From Blasia pusilla (Eukaryota > Marchantiophyta > Marchantiopsida > Blasiales), in assembly GCA_050084515.1 (NCBI GenBank), contig CM114274.1, positions 1,240,001 through 1,304,000 of the forward strand: DNA of 64,000 nt, given 5' to 3'. The notes beneath the pieces were generated by a model. The model made no database searches. It saw only the letters and a program-made list of their open reading frames with translations, and had not been told where the DNA came from. The position numbers and the translations under genes are program-made. Below are positions 1 to 13,900 of this stretch, in pieces; the first letter of the stretch is position 1; every line of letters begins with the position of its first letter.

Positions 1-130
1 TGTAGTCTTGGTGTTCATGCATGAGTTCATTTTTGTATATGAGTGGATCTACCAATGTATTGGGGAGATCGGTGTTATGTGGATGTGACCAACGATGTGG
101 ATTGTGTAGCGATGTATACGCGCATGACAT
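1..130 (+). repeat. Fragment related to sequence upstream of the methyltransferase-like pieces
   Basis: This stretch matches, with many substitutions, the reverse complement of about 62,880-63,010, which lies immediately upstream of the - strand methyltransferase-like fragment. Shared landmarks are a tract reading GAGTTCATTTTTGTATATG here, followed by GGGGAGATCGGTGTT and GTGTAGCGATGTAT. Its reading frame is interrupted, so I treat it as a decayed element fragment and not a gene. Confidence 0.55.
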
Positions 131-395
131 GTATCTTACGAACCATGGGGGTTGAACCAAGGGCATGCGATGGATCGAGGTTAGTATTGGGGATTTGAAA
201 CCAAACCAAACCAAGTCTAAGTAGTTTGGTGTTGGACCTTAATTGATCGGAGCTTATATATTTAGCTCCGGTTAGAGACTTGTTCAAGTTCCATTGGGTA
301 GTTTGGACCGCCAAGGGCACAAACATCGTTTCAAGCCCCTAGCTTGGCAAGAAAATTTGTCCCGAGTCTTGAAATTGGTTCTCTTTTGTTAGGGA
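130..395 (-). repeat. Dispersed repeat R1, copy 1
   Basis: Read on the - strand this segment aligns with 47,115-47,345 and 60,690-60,930 (both +). Shared blocks, in order, are a 'cttgggacaaa'-like block (ctcgggacaaa here), 'aacgacatt' (aacgatgtt), 'gcggtccaact' (gcggtccaaac), 'ccaatgga', 'acttggtttgg' and 'catgcccttgg'. The family is about 240-270 bp long. No coding frame is conserved and no tRNA-like A/B boxes were seen, so it may be an LTR or untranslated part of a larger element. Copies differ by roughly one base in three to four by eye. Confidence 0.6.
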
Positions 396-1998
396 GCGAG
401 GGATTAGGTTAGTATTTGATCCCATCTAATTTTGTTGAGCTTGAGTGGTGATACAATATCAAGTCTCAAGAGGTACAAGGTTGGTTGGCCCAAAACATGG
501 CTAGTCTAAGTATGTGTTGGTGCAGATTAGTAACGAGAATGAAACATGTTGAATGCAAGCTTTCACAACACACAAGACCGACGTTCAAGAGAGTAGGCGG
601 ACGACACATTCTCTCTTAGGAATGCATCGTTTTCCGGTCGCAAATTCAGCTAAAGATAAAAAGATTATCTCCGTTCGCAAGTTGTCCATCATATGTAGCC
701 TCTTTAATCTCCAATATGAGAAAGCACAAAATCGAAGGTAGGAGGGAAACTCTACGACAAAATTTCAACTTCCTTGTCACGAATTCAATCGAGATCAAAC
801 ACGTGTCTTCATTCTCGATTCCTTGATTCCTCCGGGCTAGGAGCGCCTACAATCAACGGAGCTGGGAATCCCAAAGTACTCCCATAATCCGCACTGATCC
901 TCTTGTGGTGATGTGGATTTGGAATCGTAGGGCCATCATTCAACTCGGAATGCTTTGTAGAAGAGTCGATGAAAGATTTACCGTGGTAAAAACAGCCGTT
1001 TCCTACCCTATAGGATCCCACGGGAAGGGCCTACATGACAATTGCCGTTATTGGTTTTATGGCTAGAGCTTTGAATAGGCCTTGTAGCAAGCCCTAGTAT
1101 GTCCAGTACAGAGTTGTCTGAGAAGTCCTAGGGCCAGACGGGCAGGCGGAACGGGCAGCGGTGCTCCTTCCTAGCCGCCCCCATTCTGCGCGCGGGCGGG
1201 CCGGATCGGTTCCAAATGAGAAAGCAGAGCTGGTCTGGTACTGGTGCCTGGTTTCCCTTGGCCAAGAAGAGAACAGACGCCATGGGATTCAAGGTCCAGA
1301 GTTGGGTTCCGCTGTCGGGTACAATACAGGAGGAGCCCGGCTTCGTCACTTTCCTCCTACACATTTAGGAGTAGAAGATACTTCGCCCCGCTGCCTGGTG
1401 ATCGCCACCGCCACCAGCAGTCAGCTCGACCCCCAGCCCTCTTACGTCATAAAACGAGGAAGAAGAGAGGAGGGCGGAGGAGGGAGGCGGGTAATGGGAG
1501 GACAAGACACGCCTGGGACGAGGAGGCATGGAATAGAAGTAGAGTTTAGGCGTTTACACACTCGGAACTGTCACTGATGAGTACTGGCAGGGAAGTGCAG
1601 TTGAAGAAGTGAGAATAACTAGCACTGAAAAAAGGCGAAGGGATTGGCCACAAGAGCGGTGAAGAAAAATCCGTGAAACCGGGGATGCGGTTGATCTGTT
1701 CAAAATTTCGAAGTGGCAGCGTACAGGCTGAGCGCCTGTGGAAATAAGTGAGCAGGGAGGTCACGTGCCGGTGGGAAGTGAGAATTTTTGGTTGTGGAGA
1801 GGGTTCTTCTCCGCATATCATTATTGGTTGTGCGATTTATTGGTGGTTGAGGGGAGGTTGGAGAGAGTGGTAGCGGGCGAAGACAGGAAGTTCACGATGT
1901 CGGTGGAGAGATCAGTTAGGGTTTGGGTGAGCACCAGGCGAGCGGACCCTCCACGGCCGTTCTGAGTGAGACTTGGAGATGTGATTGAGAAGGAAAGT
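396..1998. other. 5' flank and leader of the MATH gene
   Basis: No conserved coding frame is visible. The part from about 1,130 to 1,530 is distinctly GC-rich, with purine-rich runs near 1,450-1,500. The transcription start cannot be placed from sequence. Confidence 0.4.
1762..1767. promoter_or_regulatory. G-box (CACGTG) upstream of the MATH gene
   Basis: A CACGTG core, the classic plant bHLH/bZIP site, lies 232 bp upstream of the chosen ATG; an ACGT-core TTACGTCAT lies at 1,442-1,450. The match is short and function is inferred only from motif and position. It may lie in the transcribed leader. Confidence 0.25.
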
Positions 1999-4900
1999 AT
2001 GAATCAGTTTGCAGAAGCAGCTCAATTAGAAGCTCCGGCGGTGGCAATGGCGGTGGAGAATTCCACCGCAACAATGTCGATATTACGGCAGGAAAAGAGT
2101 GTGGCTAGAGGAGCGGAAAATGGTGAAGAACAGCCTCGAGAGGGTGGACAGGAATCTGTGATAGTAGAAAAGAAAGGAGAACATGCTGCTGTTTGCAAGT
2201 GGACCATTTCACAGTTTTCTAAGGTAAAATATTGTGAAAATCTTCTTTCTCCACATGCACAAGGTGGATGTATGATAAGATCAGCTAGGCAGTGTTGCGA
2301 TGGATCTCACAGAGGAATGGGAAATTAGGGTCTCCTCTCTCCGAAATGACGTGTTTCAATTGTGTCGGAGATGAATTTGGCCTACATCGTGTTTTTCAGA
2401 CGCGATTATCCTTCACCAGATCGAGTGATCCATGGAGGATTCACGCCTCCCAGGCAATCTCATCGGAGTGAGGGTATGCACATGGTCCAAGAGGAATAAT
2501 TCAAATCCAACTCGTCGTCATTTTGACGAATGGGATTCTGTCTTTTCAGATGGTTTCGTGGAAGGGAGGTTGAAGTATTCTGTGCAGGATCATGGTCGTG
2601 GAAGGAAATAGAAATCTTTTGTAAACTTCTTTGCGTAATTTAGATAAGTAATTGAATTTTTGGGTATCCTGAATGTTGGGAAGCGTTCCTAGGTTCTAAC
2701 GGCAGCATTGTGAGAGAATGAACTGGAGATGAATATTTCTACTTGTCATCAATGCATGAGAATAGAGTTTGATTGCCCAATTACCTCTGAGCGGTCCCCC
2801 ATGGCTTCCAAGATCCTGTTGTGGCTGTCAACGCTAGCCTTGATTCATTGCCCAAAGCTGCTGCACTGGTAAGTAATGTCTATTGGGGATCCCAATCAGG
2901 TAAAGTAGATGGTGTGGTGAAGAGTTTCTTGGTTGACACTTGGAAGCTCCGCACAAACACGTTGTTTGGTCAGCACTCACACTATATGAGAAGCACTCAC
3001 ACTATATGAGAGTGTCTCCCTCCTCTCATATGGTACCTTCTTCACTTGCTTCTCTCTCTACACCCATCCCAGTCTCCAGCACCGTCCAACCAGGGCGCCG
3101 GGTCTATGGTTGCAGGGCTACGACAGGCACTACTTAATGAGTACAGTCTCTCTCTCTCTCCTCTACACCCATCCCAGTCTCAAGCACCGTCCAACCAGGG
3201 CAAGGGGCCTACGGTCGCAAGGCTACGACAGGCACTACTTAATGAGTACAGTCTCTCTCTCATATGGTTTGGTCGCAAGGCTACGACAGGACTACTTAAT
3301 GAGTACAGTCTCATATGGTAGCACCGTCCAACCAGGGCGCGGGGTCTATGGTCGCAAGGCTACGACATGCACTACTTAATGAGTACAGTCTCTCTCATAT
3401 GGTACCTTCTGCACTTCTTCCTCTCTCTACATCCATCCCAGTCTCAAGCACCATCCAACCAGGGCGCGGGGCCTATGGGCGCAAGGCTACGACATGCACT
3501 ACTTAATGAGTACAGTCTCTCTCATATGGTACCTTCTTCACTTCTTCCTCTCTCTACATCCATCCCAGTCTCAAGCACCATCCAACCAGGGTGCGGGGTC
3601 TATGGTCGCAAGTCTACGACAGACACTACTCAATGAGTACTCTCTTGCCCCTCCTCTCATATGGTACCTTCTTCACTTCTTCCTCTCTCTACATCCATCC
3701 CAGTCTCAAGCACTGTCCAACCAGGGCGTGGGGTCTATGGTGGCAAGGCTACAACAGGCACTACTTAATGAGTACAGTGTCTCTCTCTGTGGCACTCCTG
3801 GTATTGCTAAGCTGGTAACACCAAAATTGTTCAACACTCAGTAGCCTTGATTCATTGCCCAAAGGTACTGCACTGGTAAGTAATGTCTATTGGGGATCCC
3901 AATCAGGTAAAGTAAATGGTGTGTTGAAGAGTTTCGTGGTTGACACTTGGAAGCTCGGCACCAACACGTTGTTTGGTCAGCACTCACACTATATGAGAGT
4001 GTCTCTCTCCTCTCACGTGCTACCTTCTTCACTTCTTCCTCTCTCTACACCCATCCCAGTCTCAAGCACCGTCCAACCAGGGCGCGGGGTCTATGGTCGC
4101 AAGGCTACGATAGGCACTACTTAATGAGTACAGTCTCTCGCACTCCTGGTTGGGTTTAAACCCCAAAACTATAAGTCCTGACAGGCCTGGTATGTTGGGA
4201 CGACATGTTCTAAAGCACTGCTCCTGGGTAGCTTATAATGAGTGAGCCTCGTGCAAGCAATATAGCAATACTCTCTATTGAGTTGCCCATTGCTGTAGTT
4301 GGAAGCTGTTGTGAGCTTGCCATGTCGTTCCCCTGGTTGGTAGGTGTGGATTATTGTGTCCTGTAATCCATGTGACTTGTGGCAGTTGTGCCACAAGTAA
4401 GGTGTCCAGTGGACATAGTTGGAGAAATGGAGACCTCTCCTTCTTTTAAAGCTGGATTCACGGGTCCTCCTCTGCAGCTTAATGCCAAGACTGTTCACAT
4501 TGGCAGGCAGTGATTTTATCTGGGGGTAACAAGCGGGCTCTCTTTGGGCACCCTGCCGCCTGGAGGCAGCCCATCTGCACAAATTGGACAGCAAGTCCCT
4601 GTCTGGACTCTCGGGCTGGGAGCTTAAACATTCTCCCCAGATCCTAAATCAGTTGTTTGCCAAACCTCAACATATAATCAGCATCCTTGAGCCCAACATA
4701 TCTCCGTCCTCCCAAGATTGTGAGGAGTATCAGTTCACCTATCAAAGGCGCATACCAAAGCCCAGCATCCCCAAGCTGGGTGGGGAATATCAGCATATTT
4801 ATGTGAGACGCTCAAAGACCCCCGGGGCACTGTCCGGATCTGGATAGAGGGTTCCAAGTGGTCTACAGGAGGAGACCACGGTTCCACATGATCATTTTCG

Positions 4901-7900
4901 GTGTACGTCCCACAGTAGACTTCGTCTCATTTAAGATCATGTGTGCAGCTTTGGGCTTTGAATTTCTGGCTACAGCTGGGGTGGGTGTCTCAGGAACTGA
5001 GACGTGCCTACAACTGGAGGGCTATGGTAGTTGAGGGTGGTTCCAGCTTGAATGAAAGGTCCATCTCCACAAAACGGCTGGTGATCTACACACCTAATAT
5101 CTTTAGTGCTCTCCAAGGAGCCAGCGACGAAGAGCCGGCACATGAAGAGGTTCTATGTTGCAAGCAGCCACACCTACGCCAAGAGCGTGCAGGCCAACCC
5201 CCAACCCACTTAGTGACAGGTCTCCGTTTGGTTACTCTAACTTTTGTGGACTGACCCAACCAATGCAGCAGCTTGAGGTTGCTGATATTTTGCTGAAAAA
5301 TCAAATCCATATATGCAGTGGTCAGGAACTTGGGAAACCAAGTTAATGGAGATACCCCCTGTACCACAGTATGCTTGGTCTGGAAAGATGTGCAGCACCC
5401 AGGCAGACAACAACAGAGGTATGGAGGGTGTCGGATTCTTCATAAAGACTTCATGGTGGACAGGTGTGAGATCATCAGCACAGGGCTCGAGTACGAACAC
5501 AGCATATGGGCCAAAGTCCGAGCAGAGTGTAACTCAAGGGATATGTATATTGGGTGTATTTACATGCCCACAAACAGTGAATCTGCTGCCGTAACAGAGC
5601 CAGTGGTTGATAGTGTGAAAACTGATTGCCTTGGGTTCCAGACATAGGGGAACATAGTCTTGCTGGGAGACTTCAACAGCTGGGTGGGGAAAGGCACTGA
5701 TCCCCAAGCAGAGATCAGGATGTTTGGAGATGTGAGAGTGAATGGCAATGGCACACGGCTGATCACGATGTTGAGGGAACTTCAACTGATGGCACTGAAT
5801 GATAGGCATAAGGCGGGTTCCCCGGCTTGGACTAGGGTCAATTCCAAGGAGAAAGAAAGCCCCATTGTGGACTACATAGCTGTGGATGAGGAACTCTACA
5901 CACGCAGTGGGAAGATCACGGTGGATGCGACAGACATTGGAAAATCTGATCATTCGTTGGTCTGGACAGAGTTGCAGCAAAGACTACAATTCTCGACCAA
6001 AGCAGCGAAGAGAGTGATCAAGAAATGGAGGATAGAGGACTTCCAAGATGAGGGGAACAAGAAGGTGTACGCTGGCAAGCTGGAAGAAAATCTCTTGGCA
6101 TGTGACACTTTCATTGAATCTACTGTCAAGACATTTGGGTTCAAAAGAACAACCGTGGACATGATGCTGGCATGGTGGGAGCATGGAGTGACAGATGCCG
6201 CTGAGATTGCTTTAGGCAGGAAATTGATAATCTGTGGCAGAGCTGTTAAATGGTGGTCCTTAGAACTCAAGGCAGCCATTGCCAAATGAACGGAAGCGTG
6301 TGTCGCATGTGCCAAGGCCAAGGACGATGCATCTTTGTGGGCAAAATATGTGGCCCTGCCCAATGAAACCCGTCTTCTCGTGCACATGCGCAAGAAGAAA
6401 TTGAACCAAGTGACCTACTCATCCATCAAGTGAAAGTTCTGGATGGATTTGCAGAAATTGAGCAATGTCAGGGACAAGAACGACGTAAAGGCCCTGAAGA
6501 GAAATGACGGTGGGATTGTGACCACTGCCAAACAGATCCGACATGTGTTGGAGGACCATTACAAGGAGTTAGGCAGGAAGCCCCTTCGGACATCCCTTGG
6601 AGAGCAGAACTTCGAGAGGGTGGTGGAGGATTTTGTTAAGATACAATGGGAGAAGGTAGATGATGAGGCTGAGCTGGGCAACCCATATAACGATTGGTTC
6701 TCCCTGGCTGAGGTGGGAGCAGTGATCAAAGAACTTGTGAACCACAAAGCAGGCGGTGATGATGAGCTTGTGAATGAGCTATTGAAGTATGGCGACGCTG
6801 TTATGGCTCGTTCTTTAGTGAGTCTCTTCAACCTGGTCTGGTGGGCAGAAGTCATTCCACAAAGGTGGTAGGTGGGAGTCATCGTGAACCTCTTCAAGAA
6901 GGGTGAGCGAGAAGACCCTGGAAACTACAGGGGTATTACATTGCTGAGTGTAGTCGGGAAGCTTCCCTGCCGTATATTTAATAATAGGATCTCTGTGTAC
7001 CTGGAGGAGAATTCTCTCATCAAGGAAGGCCAGGCTGGTTTAGGCAAGCCTGAAGATGTGTGGATCACATCTTCACCTTCAGTGAGATTATCCAGGGTAG
7101 GAAAAAGAGGAAAATTCACCAGAACACAATGAGTAGAGTACTGGTGAATGGCCAGAAGAGTGGGACATTCGACATCAAGCAAGGAGTGGCCCAAGGATGC
7201 CCGCTCTCACCCACCCTCTTCAACATTTTCGTGAATTCCCTATTGGAGGAATTGGAGGATAGTGGACTAGGCCTCCAGGTGGGAAGCAGCTCTGTTGTTG
7301 CACGCTGATGACTTTGGTGGCGTAGAAGAAACAGGAGAGAAACTCCAAGAGATGATCTCCCTGACCAAAATCTGGTGTGACATGTGGGGCATGGAGGCAA
7401 ATGTACTGAAGTGCAGTGTGATGATCTTCAATGGCAAGGAGGGGGACCAAGACCAACACTGGTACCGGTGCGAACAAGACATCCCCCGTGTGCCCACATA
7501 CACCTATCTGGGCATAGAATTCTCAGAAGACTGCGTGTGGGATGCCCACATTAAGAAGACTACTGAGAAAGGCCACAAGAAGGTGAACGGTCTGTCAAGA
7601 TTCCTACACTGCCGGGACATCACATCAGAAGTAAAGTGCTCTGTCATTTTGCATACCAAAGAGGAAAAGAGGAAAATTCACCAGAACACAATGAGTAGAG
7701 TACTGGTGAATGGCCAGAAGAGTGGAACATTCGACATCAAGCAAGGAGTGGCCCAAGGATGCCCGCTCTCACCCACCCTCTTCAACATTTTCGTGAATTC
7801 CCTATTGGAGGAATTGGAGGATAGTGGACTAGGCCTCCAGGTGGGAAGCAGCTCTGTTGTTGCACGCTGATGACTTTGGTGGCGTAGAAGAAACAGGAGA

Positions 7901-10900
7901 GAAACTCCAAGAGATGATCTCCCTGACCAAAATCTGGTGTGACATGTGGGGCATGGAGGCAAATGTACTGAAGTGCAGTGTGATGATCTTCAATGGCAAG
8001 GAGGGGGACCAAGACCAACACTGGTACCGGTGCGAACAAGACATCCCCCGTGTGCCCACATACACCTATCTGGGCATAGAATTCTCAGAAGACTGCGTGT
8101 GGGATGCCCACATTAAGAAGACTACTGAGAAAGGCCACAAGAAGGTGAACGGTCTGTCAAGATTCCTACACTGCCGGGACATCACATCAGAAGTAAAGTG
8201 CTCTGTCATTTTGCATACCATTCGTCCCTCGCTGGAACGTGGGGCAGCAGTGTGGGATGCCAACACCAAACAACGGGACTGGCTTGAAGCTGTGCAGCTG
8301 AAGGCATGATGTATGATGTCAGCTTCCTCGCGAATAGCCAGAGTTGGTGTGAGATCAGAACTTGGAGTGGAACCCTTGGACGATAGACGTGGCATCTCCA
8401 AGTTGAAATGGCGGTGGCAGTTGGAGACAATGGACTCTCATCGCTATCCTAAAGAGGTGATGGGGAACACTTGGACCCAAAGAAGACCCGTAAAGCATGC
8501 CAAATCTTGGACGGAAAAGATTCAAGAGAGTGTGCAAGCAACCAAGCTCCCAGCAGGGCCTGAACTGTGGGAGCAAGATGAGAAAGCATTTGTGGCTACC
8601 ATAACCAAAGTAGTGGGCAAACACTCACAGCAGAACAGAACGGAGGAAGCCATGAGAATGTCTGACCTCTCTCTCTTGACGGCATATCCCGAAAAGGCAG
8701 AAATGAAGAGCTATTTGCGGGGAACCCCTTGCTTGGGAACCTGGCTCAAGTTCAAGTTTAGGATGGGGGCAATCCCCTTGAACCATAAGAAAAGCAGGAT
8801 GGGAACACAACTAAACTCTTGCGCCTTGTGTGATGATAGGGATGAAACCTCTAGTCACTACTTGGGTCCCCTGCACAAAATTCACAACACACAGAGCAAG
8901 AGCATATGATGATATTGCTAAGCTGGTAACACCAGAATTGTTCAACACATTCAGTAGCTTTGATTCATTGCCCAAAGCTGCTGCACTGGTAAGTAATGTC
9001 TGTTGGGGATCCCAATCAGGTAAAGTAGATGGTGTGGTGAGGAGTTTCTCCATTGACTCTTGGAATCTCCGCACCAACACATTGTTTGGTCAGCACTCAA
9101 ACTATATGAGAGTCTCTCCCTCCTCTCATAGGGTACCTTCTTCACTTTTTCCTCTCTCTACACCCATCCCAGTCTCGAGCACCGTTCTACCAGGGCCTGG
9201 GGTCCATGGTCGCAAGGCTACTACGGGCACTACTTAATGAGTACAGTCTCTCTGTGCACCTTCCAACCAGGGTGCGGGGTCGATGGTCGCAAAGCTACGA
9301 CAGGCACTACTTAATGAGTGCAGTCTCTCTCTCCTCTTAGGATGGGGGCAATCCCCTTGAACCATAAGAAAAGCAGGATGGGAACACAACTAAACTCTTG
9401 CGCCTTCTGTGATGATGGGGATGAAACCTCTAGTTATTACTTGGTTTCCTGCACAAAATTCACAACACAGAGCAGAACATATTCTGATATTGCTAAGCTG
9501 GTAACACCAGAATTGTTCAATACATTCAGTTGCCTTGATTCATTGCCCAAAGCTGCTACACTGGTAAGTAATGCCTGTTGGGGATCCAAATCAAGTAATG
9601 TAGATGGTGTGGTGAAGAGTTTCTTGGTTGACATGTGGAAGCTCGACACCAACACGTTGTTTGGTCAGCACTAACACTATATGAGAGTGTCTCTCTTTTA
9701 ATGAGTACAGTCTCTCCTCTTTTTCTCTATTTCTATCTCTTGTCATGTATAAACTCTCTAATGGAGTATTTGAAACAAAGAGTGAAGGCGCTGGACTCTG
9801 TTCTGTGCAGTGTAAATTATCATATACACCACCAGGCTCTCTGTTTTCATGACTTGTTTTGGATTTGATCATCTAACATGCTTGCACTTATCATGACCTA
9901 AGGTGAAAGCTCGTGCTTTGTGGAGCCGCTACTTCGAGGTTGGAGGTTATGACTGCCGCTTGTTGGTGTATCCAAAGGGTGATTCACAAGCATTGCCAGG
10001 TTACCTCTCCATATACTTGCAGGTCACAGACCCACGAGGCTCTTCATCATCTAAGTGGGATTGCTTTGCAAGCTACAGGTTGTGTGTAGTAAATCAACGG
10101 GAGGAGGGGAAGTCCATTCAACGAGATTCGTGGCATCGATTTTCTTCTAAGAAAAAGTCACATGGATGGTGTGACTTCACCCCATCTTCGACAGTTTTGG
10201 ATTCAAAAGCAGGTTTTGTGATCAATGAAGCAGTTTTGATCACAGCGGAGATTTTGGTTTTACATGAATCTGTATCATTTTCCAGGGAGAATGAGCTACC
10301 AGCAACTATAGGGCCAGTTCCAGAAGTTCTGAGTGGGAAATTTACTTGGAAAGTGCATAACCTTTCATTGTTCAAGGAAATGATTAAGACTCAAAAGATC
10401 ATGAGCCCTGTATTTCCTGCAGGAGAGTGTAATCTTCGCCTTAGTGTATATCAATCGTCTGTGTCTGGTGTAGATTATCTTTCCATGTGTCTAGAGAGTA
10501 AAGACACTGAAAAGTCTGTTCTGCCAGAGAGAAGCTGCTGGTGTTTGTTTCGCATGTCAGTGCTTAACCAACGGGCAGGTATGAATCATATGCACAGAGA
10601 TTCATATGGCAGGTTTGCAGCCGATAACAAGAGTGGTGACAATACGAGTCTTGGGTGGAATGATTATATGAAAATGGTGGATTTTGTAGCTCCAGAGATG
10701 GGGTATTTAGTTGATGACACAGCTGTATTCAGTGCCTCATTCCACGTTATCAAAGAATCAAGTACCTTCTCAAAAAATTTGGTGCCTGTTAGTGGGAGAG
10801 CAAGTGCAAAGAAGACTGATGGATATCAGGGAAAGTTTGTGTGGAGAATAGAGAACTTCACTAGACTTAAGGATCTTCTCAAGAAGCGGAAGATCACTGG

Positions 10901-13900
10901 ACTGTGCATTAAGAGCCGTCGATTCCAGGTTGGAAATCGAGACTGTCGGCTTATCGTTTATCCCCGAGGTAAGCCACATTTATCCTAAATCTACTGGGAA
11001 TTCTGACACTGCTAAAACGAGAAACTTATTTATTGGGCATCAAAGGGTGAATTCTATGTGGAATTAAAGATATGAATGAGCATTTACTGATGGCAGCACC
11101 CGTCTTGCCTTGGCAAGTGTGTAATTGGTGGACAAGTGCTAGCCACATGCCACCCTTTTGCAAATCTTCTGGAGCAACCAGTGGCGGCACTTTGAGTCTA
11201 GTCATGAAGTTCATGACCAGCCAACACGTGGTTGTAGTGTGCTATCCATGTATCATTGTATCCAGACTCAGTTGAAATCGGTATTGTAGATCTGTGCTGA
11301 ATTTGATAGTCATTTGCTATTTACGAACATGTCTTGTGGGGCTCTTGCTCATCTCGGAGTAACCTTCACTACATGACTAAGGTTTAGATTGATTACATCA
11401 AGGGAAGAATAGTAGATGAAAGTTTTACCTGGTGTAGACTATGTCTCTGTGGTGCTCAACATTTATGAAAATCATTGGGTACATTATGTCGACCTAATAT
11501 TCTTATCATCTGTTCTTTGAATAGGGCAATCACAACCACCTTGTCACCTATCTATGTTCTTGGAGGTTACAGATCCCCGGAATACAGCAGCTGACTGGAG
11601 CTGCTTTGTTAGTCACCGTCTCTCGGTGGTCAACCAACGGTCAGATGAGCGTTCAGTAACCAAAGAGTCCCAAAATCGATACTCCAAGGCTGCAAAGGAT
11701 TGGGGCTGGAGGGAATTTGTGACCCTAACTAGCTTGTTCGATCAAGATTCTGGTTTTCTTGTACAAGATATGGTTGTATTTTCGGCAGAGGTCCTCATTT
11801 TAAAGGAAACATCGACCATGCTTGAGCTTCCAGATTATGAAGTTGATTCATCATCAGCGGCTACAGGAAGTGAGACAGGGAGGATCATCAATCGTGGAAC
11901 TTTCACTTGGAGAGTGGAGAATTTCCTTGCCTTCAAGGAAATAATGGAGACTCGCAAGATCTTCAGCAAGTTCTTCCAGGCTGGTGGCTGTGAGCTGCGT
12001 ATTGGTGGGTTTTACTATGAGGGCACACTTTGCACATGGTCTCTAAAAGCAAGCCACTCATAAGAATGAGCGGTCATGCCAAGCAAGGTGCTTCAAGCAT
12101 GATGACTGTTGATTTAGCATGAGTTATCTCTTTCTGGGGAGTGCTAACTGATTTGTGACTCCCTATCACCGTCGTAAGTTCGATTTGTGGAAATCACACG
12201 ACATAACCAACCTGAGGTTCTTGCAGGAAGCACAAGAGTTCACTTGTGAGCTGTTCTTGTTTTGCAATTTCCTCCTTTTATAGCCATCTCTCGTCTGGAG
12301 TTCTGCTCTGAAGAGGTTTTACCTTTCTGATGTCTACATTACACTCAACATTGTTGTGGACTGATTCTGACTTGCTTTGTCACTCTGGTCCATGTGGCTG
12401 TGTAGTCTTCTTGTCATTCCGAGGTCGCGTATGTCACAGATACTCATTTCAGATCCTGAATTGTTTGTGGTAAGCAGGTGTTTACGAATCCTTTGACACT
12501 CTCTGCATTTACCTGGAGAGTGACCAGTCTATTGGGGCCGACCCTGACAGAAATTTCTGGGTCAGATACAGGATGGCAGTAGTGAACCAGAAGCATGCAG
12601 ATCGAACTGTCTGGAAGGAGTCTTCTATTTGCACCAAAACCTGGAACAACTCTGTCCTCCAATTCATGAAAGTGTCAGACATGGTAGAGCCTGATGCAGG
12701 CTTCTTAGTTCGTGATACTGTGGTCTTTGTCTGTGAAATTCTCGACTGCTGTCCTTGGTTTGAGTTCTCTGACCTGGAGGTAAGGGGGTGCCTTAAATCA
12801 ATTCAAAAGTAGCTCAATATGGTGAATTTTGAATTGCTCTGCAGTTTCAATTTTTAGTTTATCACAACCCAAAGTTGGTTGCCGCTCACTGATCCGACTT
12901 TTAGCAATGTTCCACACTGGAAAATTGCGGACACCCAAGTTTTGAATTTGTTTATGCCCCAGTAATTTGTGAAACCCTTTTTAAATGAACAGTGTTCCAT
13001 TGGAGATTCTCAATTGACGTCACAGAAACGTTTGGGAAATATTAGCAGGATCGTTTAAATCCTTTAGAGGTCATAGTCTTGGGGCTGTAACTACAAATCA
13101 GCCCTCTATGTTGTTTTTGGTTAGGAGTGCCTGTGTTGTGCTACAGTCTCTGCTATCCAGTGCTGCATATTCACTTCTGAGGTATCAGGTCTTCTTATAT
13201 TACAACCTTCCCATGCTACTTTTTTTCTGTAACTTGTTTACAAGGGAACCATACTCGGGTGCAGGTTCTGATCTCGGATGATGAACAGGATGCACTTTCA
13301 ACTGACCCAGATGAACTACTGGATTCCGATGATAGTGATGGCATTAGTGGGGACGAGGAGGATATTTTCAGGAGTTTACTTGCAAGGGCTGGTTTCCATT
13401 TAAGCTATGGCGATAATCCGCCTCTGCTCTTGGATCCCTCGCAATTACAAGTCACCCTTCGGGAGAAGTTACTGATGGATGCAGGGGCTGTAGCTGCCTT
13501 TCTAGCAGGTCTCCGTGTATATCTGGACGACCCTGCAAAGATTAAGCGGTTGCTGCTGCCCACAAAAGTGTCCCCTGTGAATTCTGGTGGTGGAAAGAAC
13601 AGTGCCAGCAAGGGCGAGGCAACGTCTCCAAGCTTAATGAATCTACTCATGGGTGTAAAAGTTCTGCAGCAGGCAATAGTGGACTTGCTGTTGGATATCA
13701 TGGTAGAATGCTGCCAACCGACAGATGGGAAGAAGAACTCTGATTTCCCAGACAAGGTTCGGGGTCTCTCCGAGGTCAACACTAATAGTAGTAAAGCTGG
13801 GGTTGACTGGAGAGGAGGAGGTGGTACTGGGGGCGCAGCTCTAGATACTAGGGAAAATGGGTTGAACCTCATTGATCAGCGGCTAGAGATTGGCCTTGAT

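Larger units (their letters stand above)
4160..9700 (+). mobile_element. Degenerate APE-type LINE inside intron 1 of the MATH gene
   Basis: A non-LTR retrotransposon in the same orientation as the host gene. It carries an AP-endonuclease domain, a reverse transcriptase and a Cys/His C-terminus, but is broken by many stops and shifts. The 5' limit is uncertain; recognisable coding begins near 5,200 and any first ORF in 4,584-5,150 cannot be identified. The 3' end is repeated: C-terminal tails end near 9,110 and again near 9,690, each followed by the same pyrimidine-rich tail. Insertion did not disturb the host exons. Confidence 0.8.

Noticed and set aside
1161-1577. 138-codon + frame in the GC-rich 5' flank
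   Set aside because: Overlapping frames on both strands are a by-product of GC-rich sequence; no motif was seen.
1966-1998. GTG at 1,966 as start of the MATH protein
   Set aside because: Plant nuclear genes start at ATG; the first in-frame ATG is 1,999.
4169-4594. 141-codon - strand frame as a gene
   Set aside because: It overlaps the LINE 5' region, has no recognisable motif and no splice context; most likely chance.
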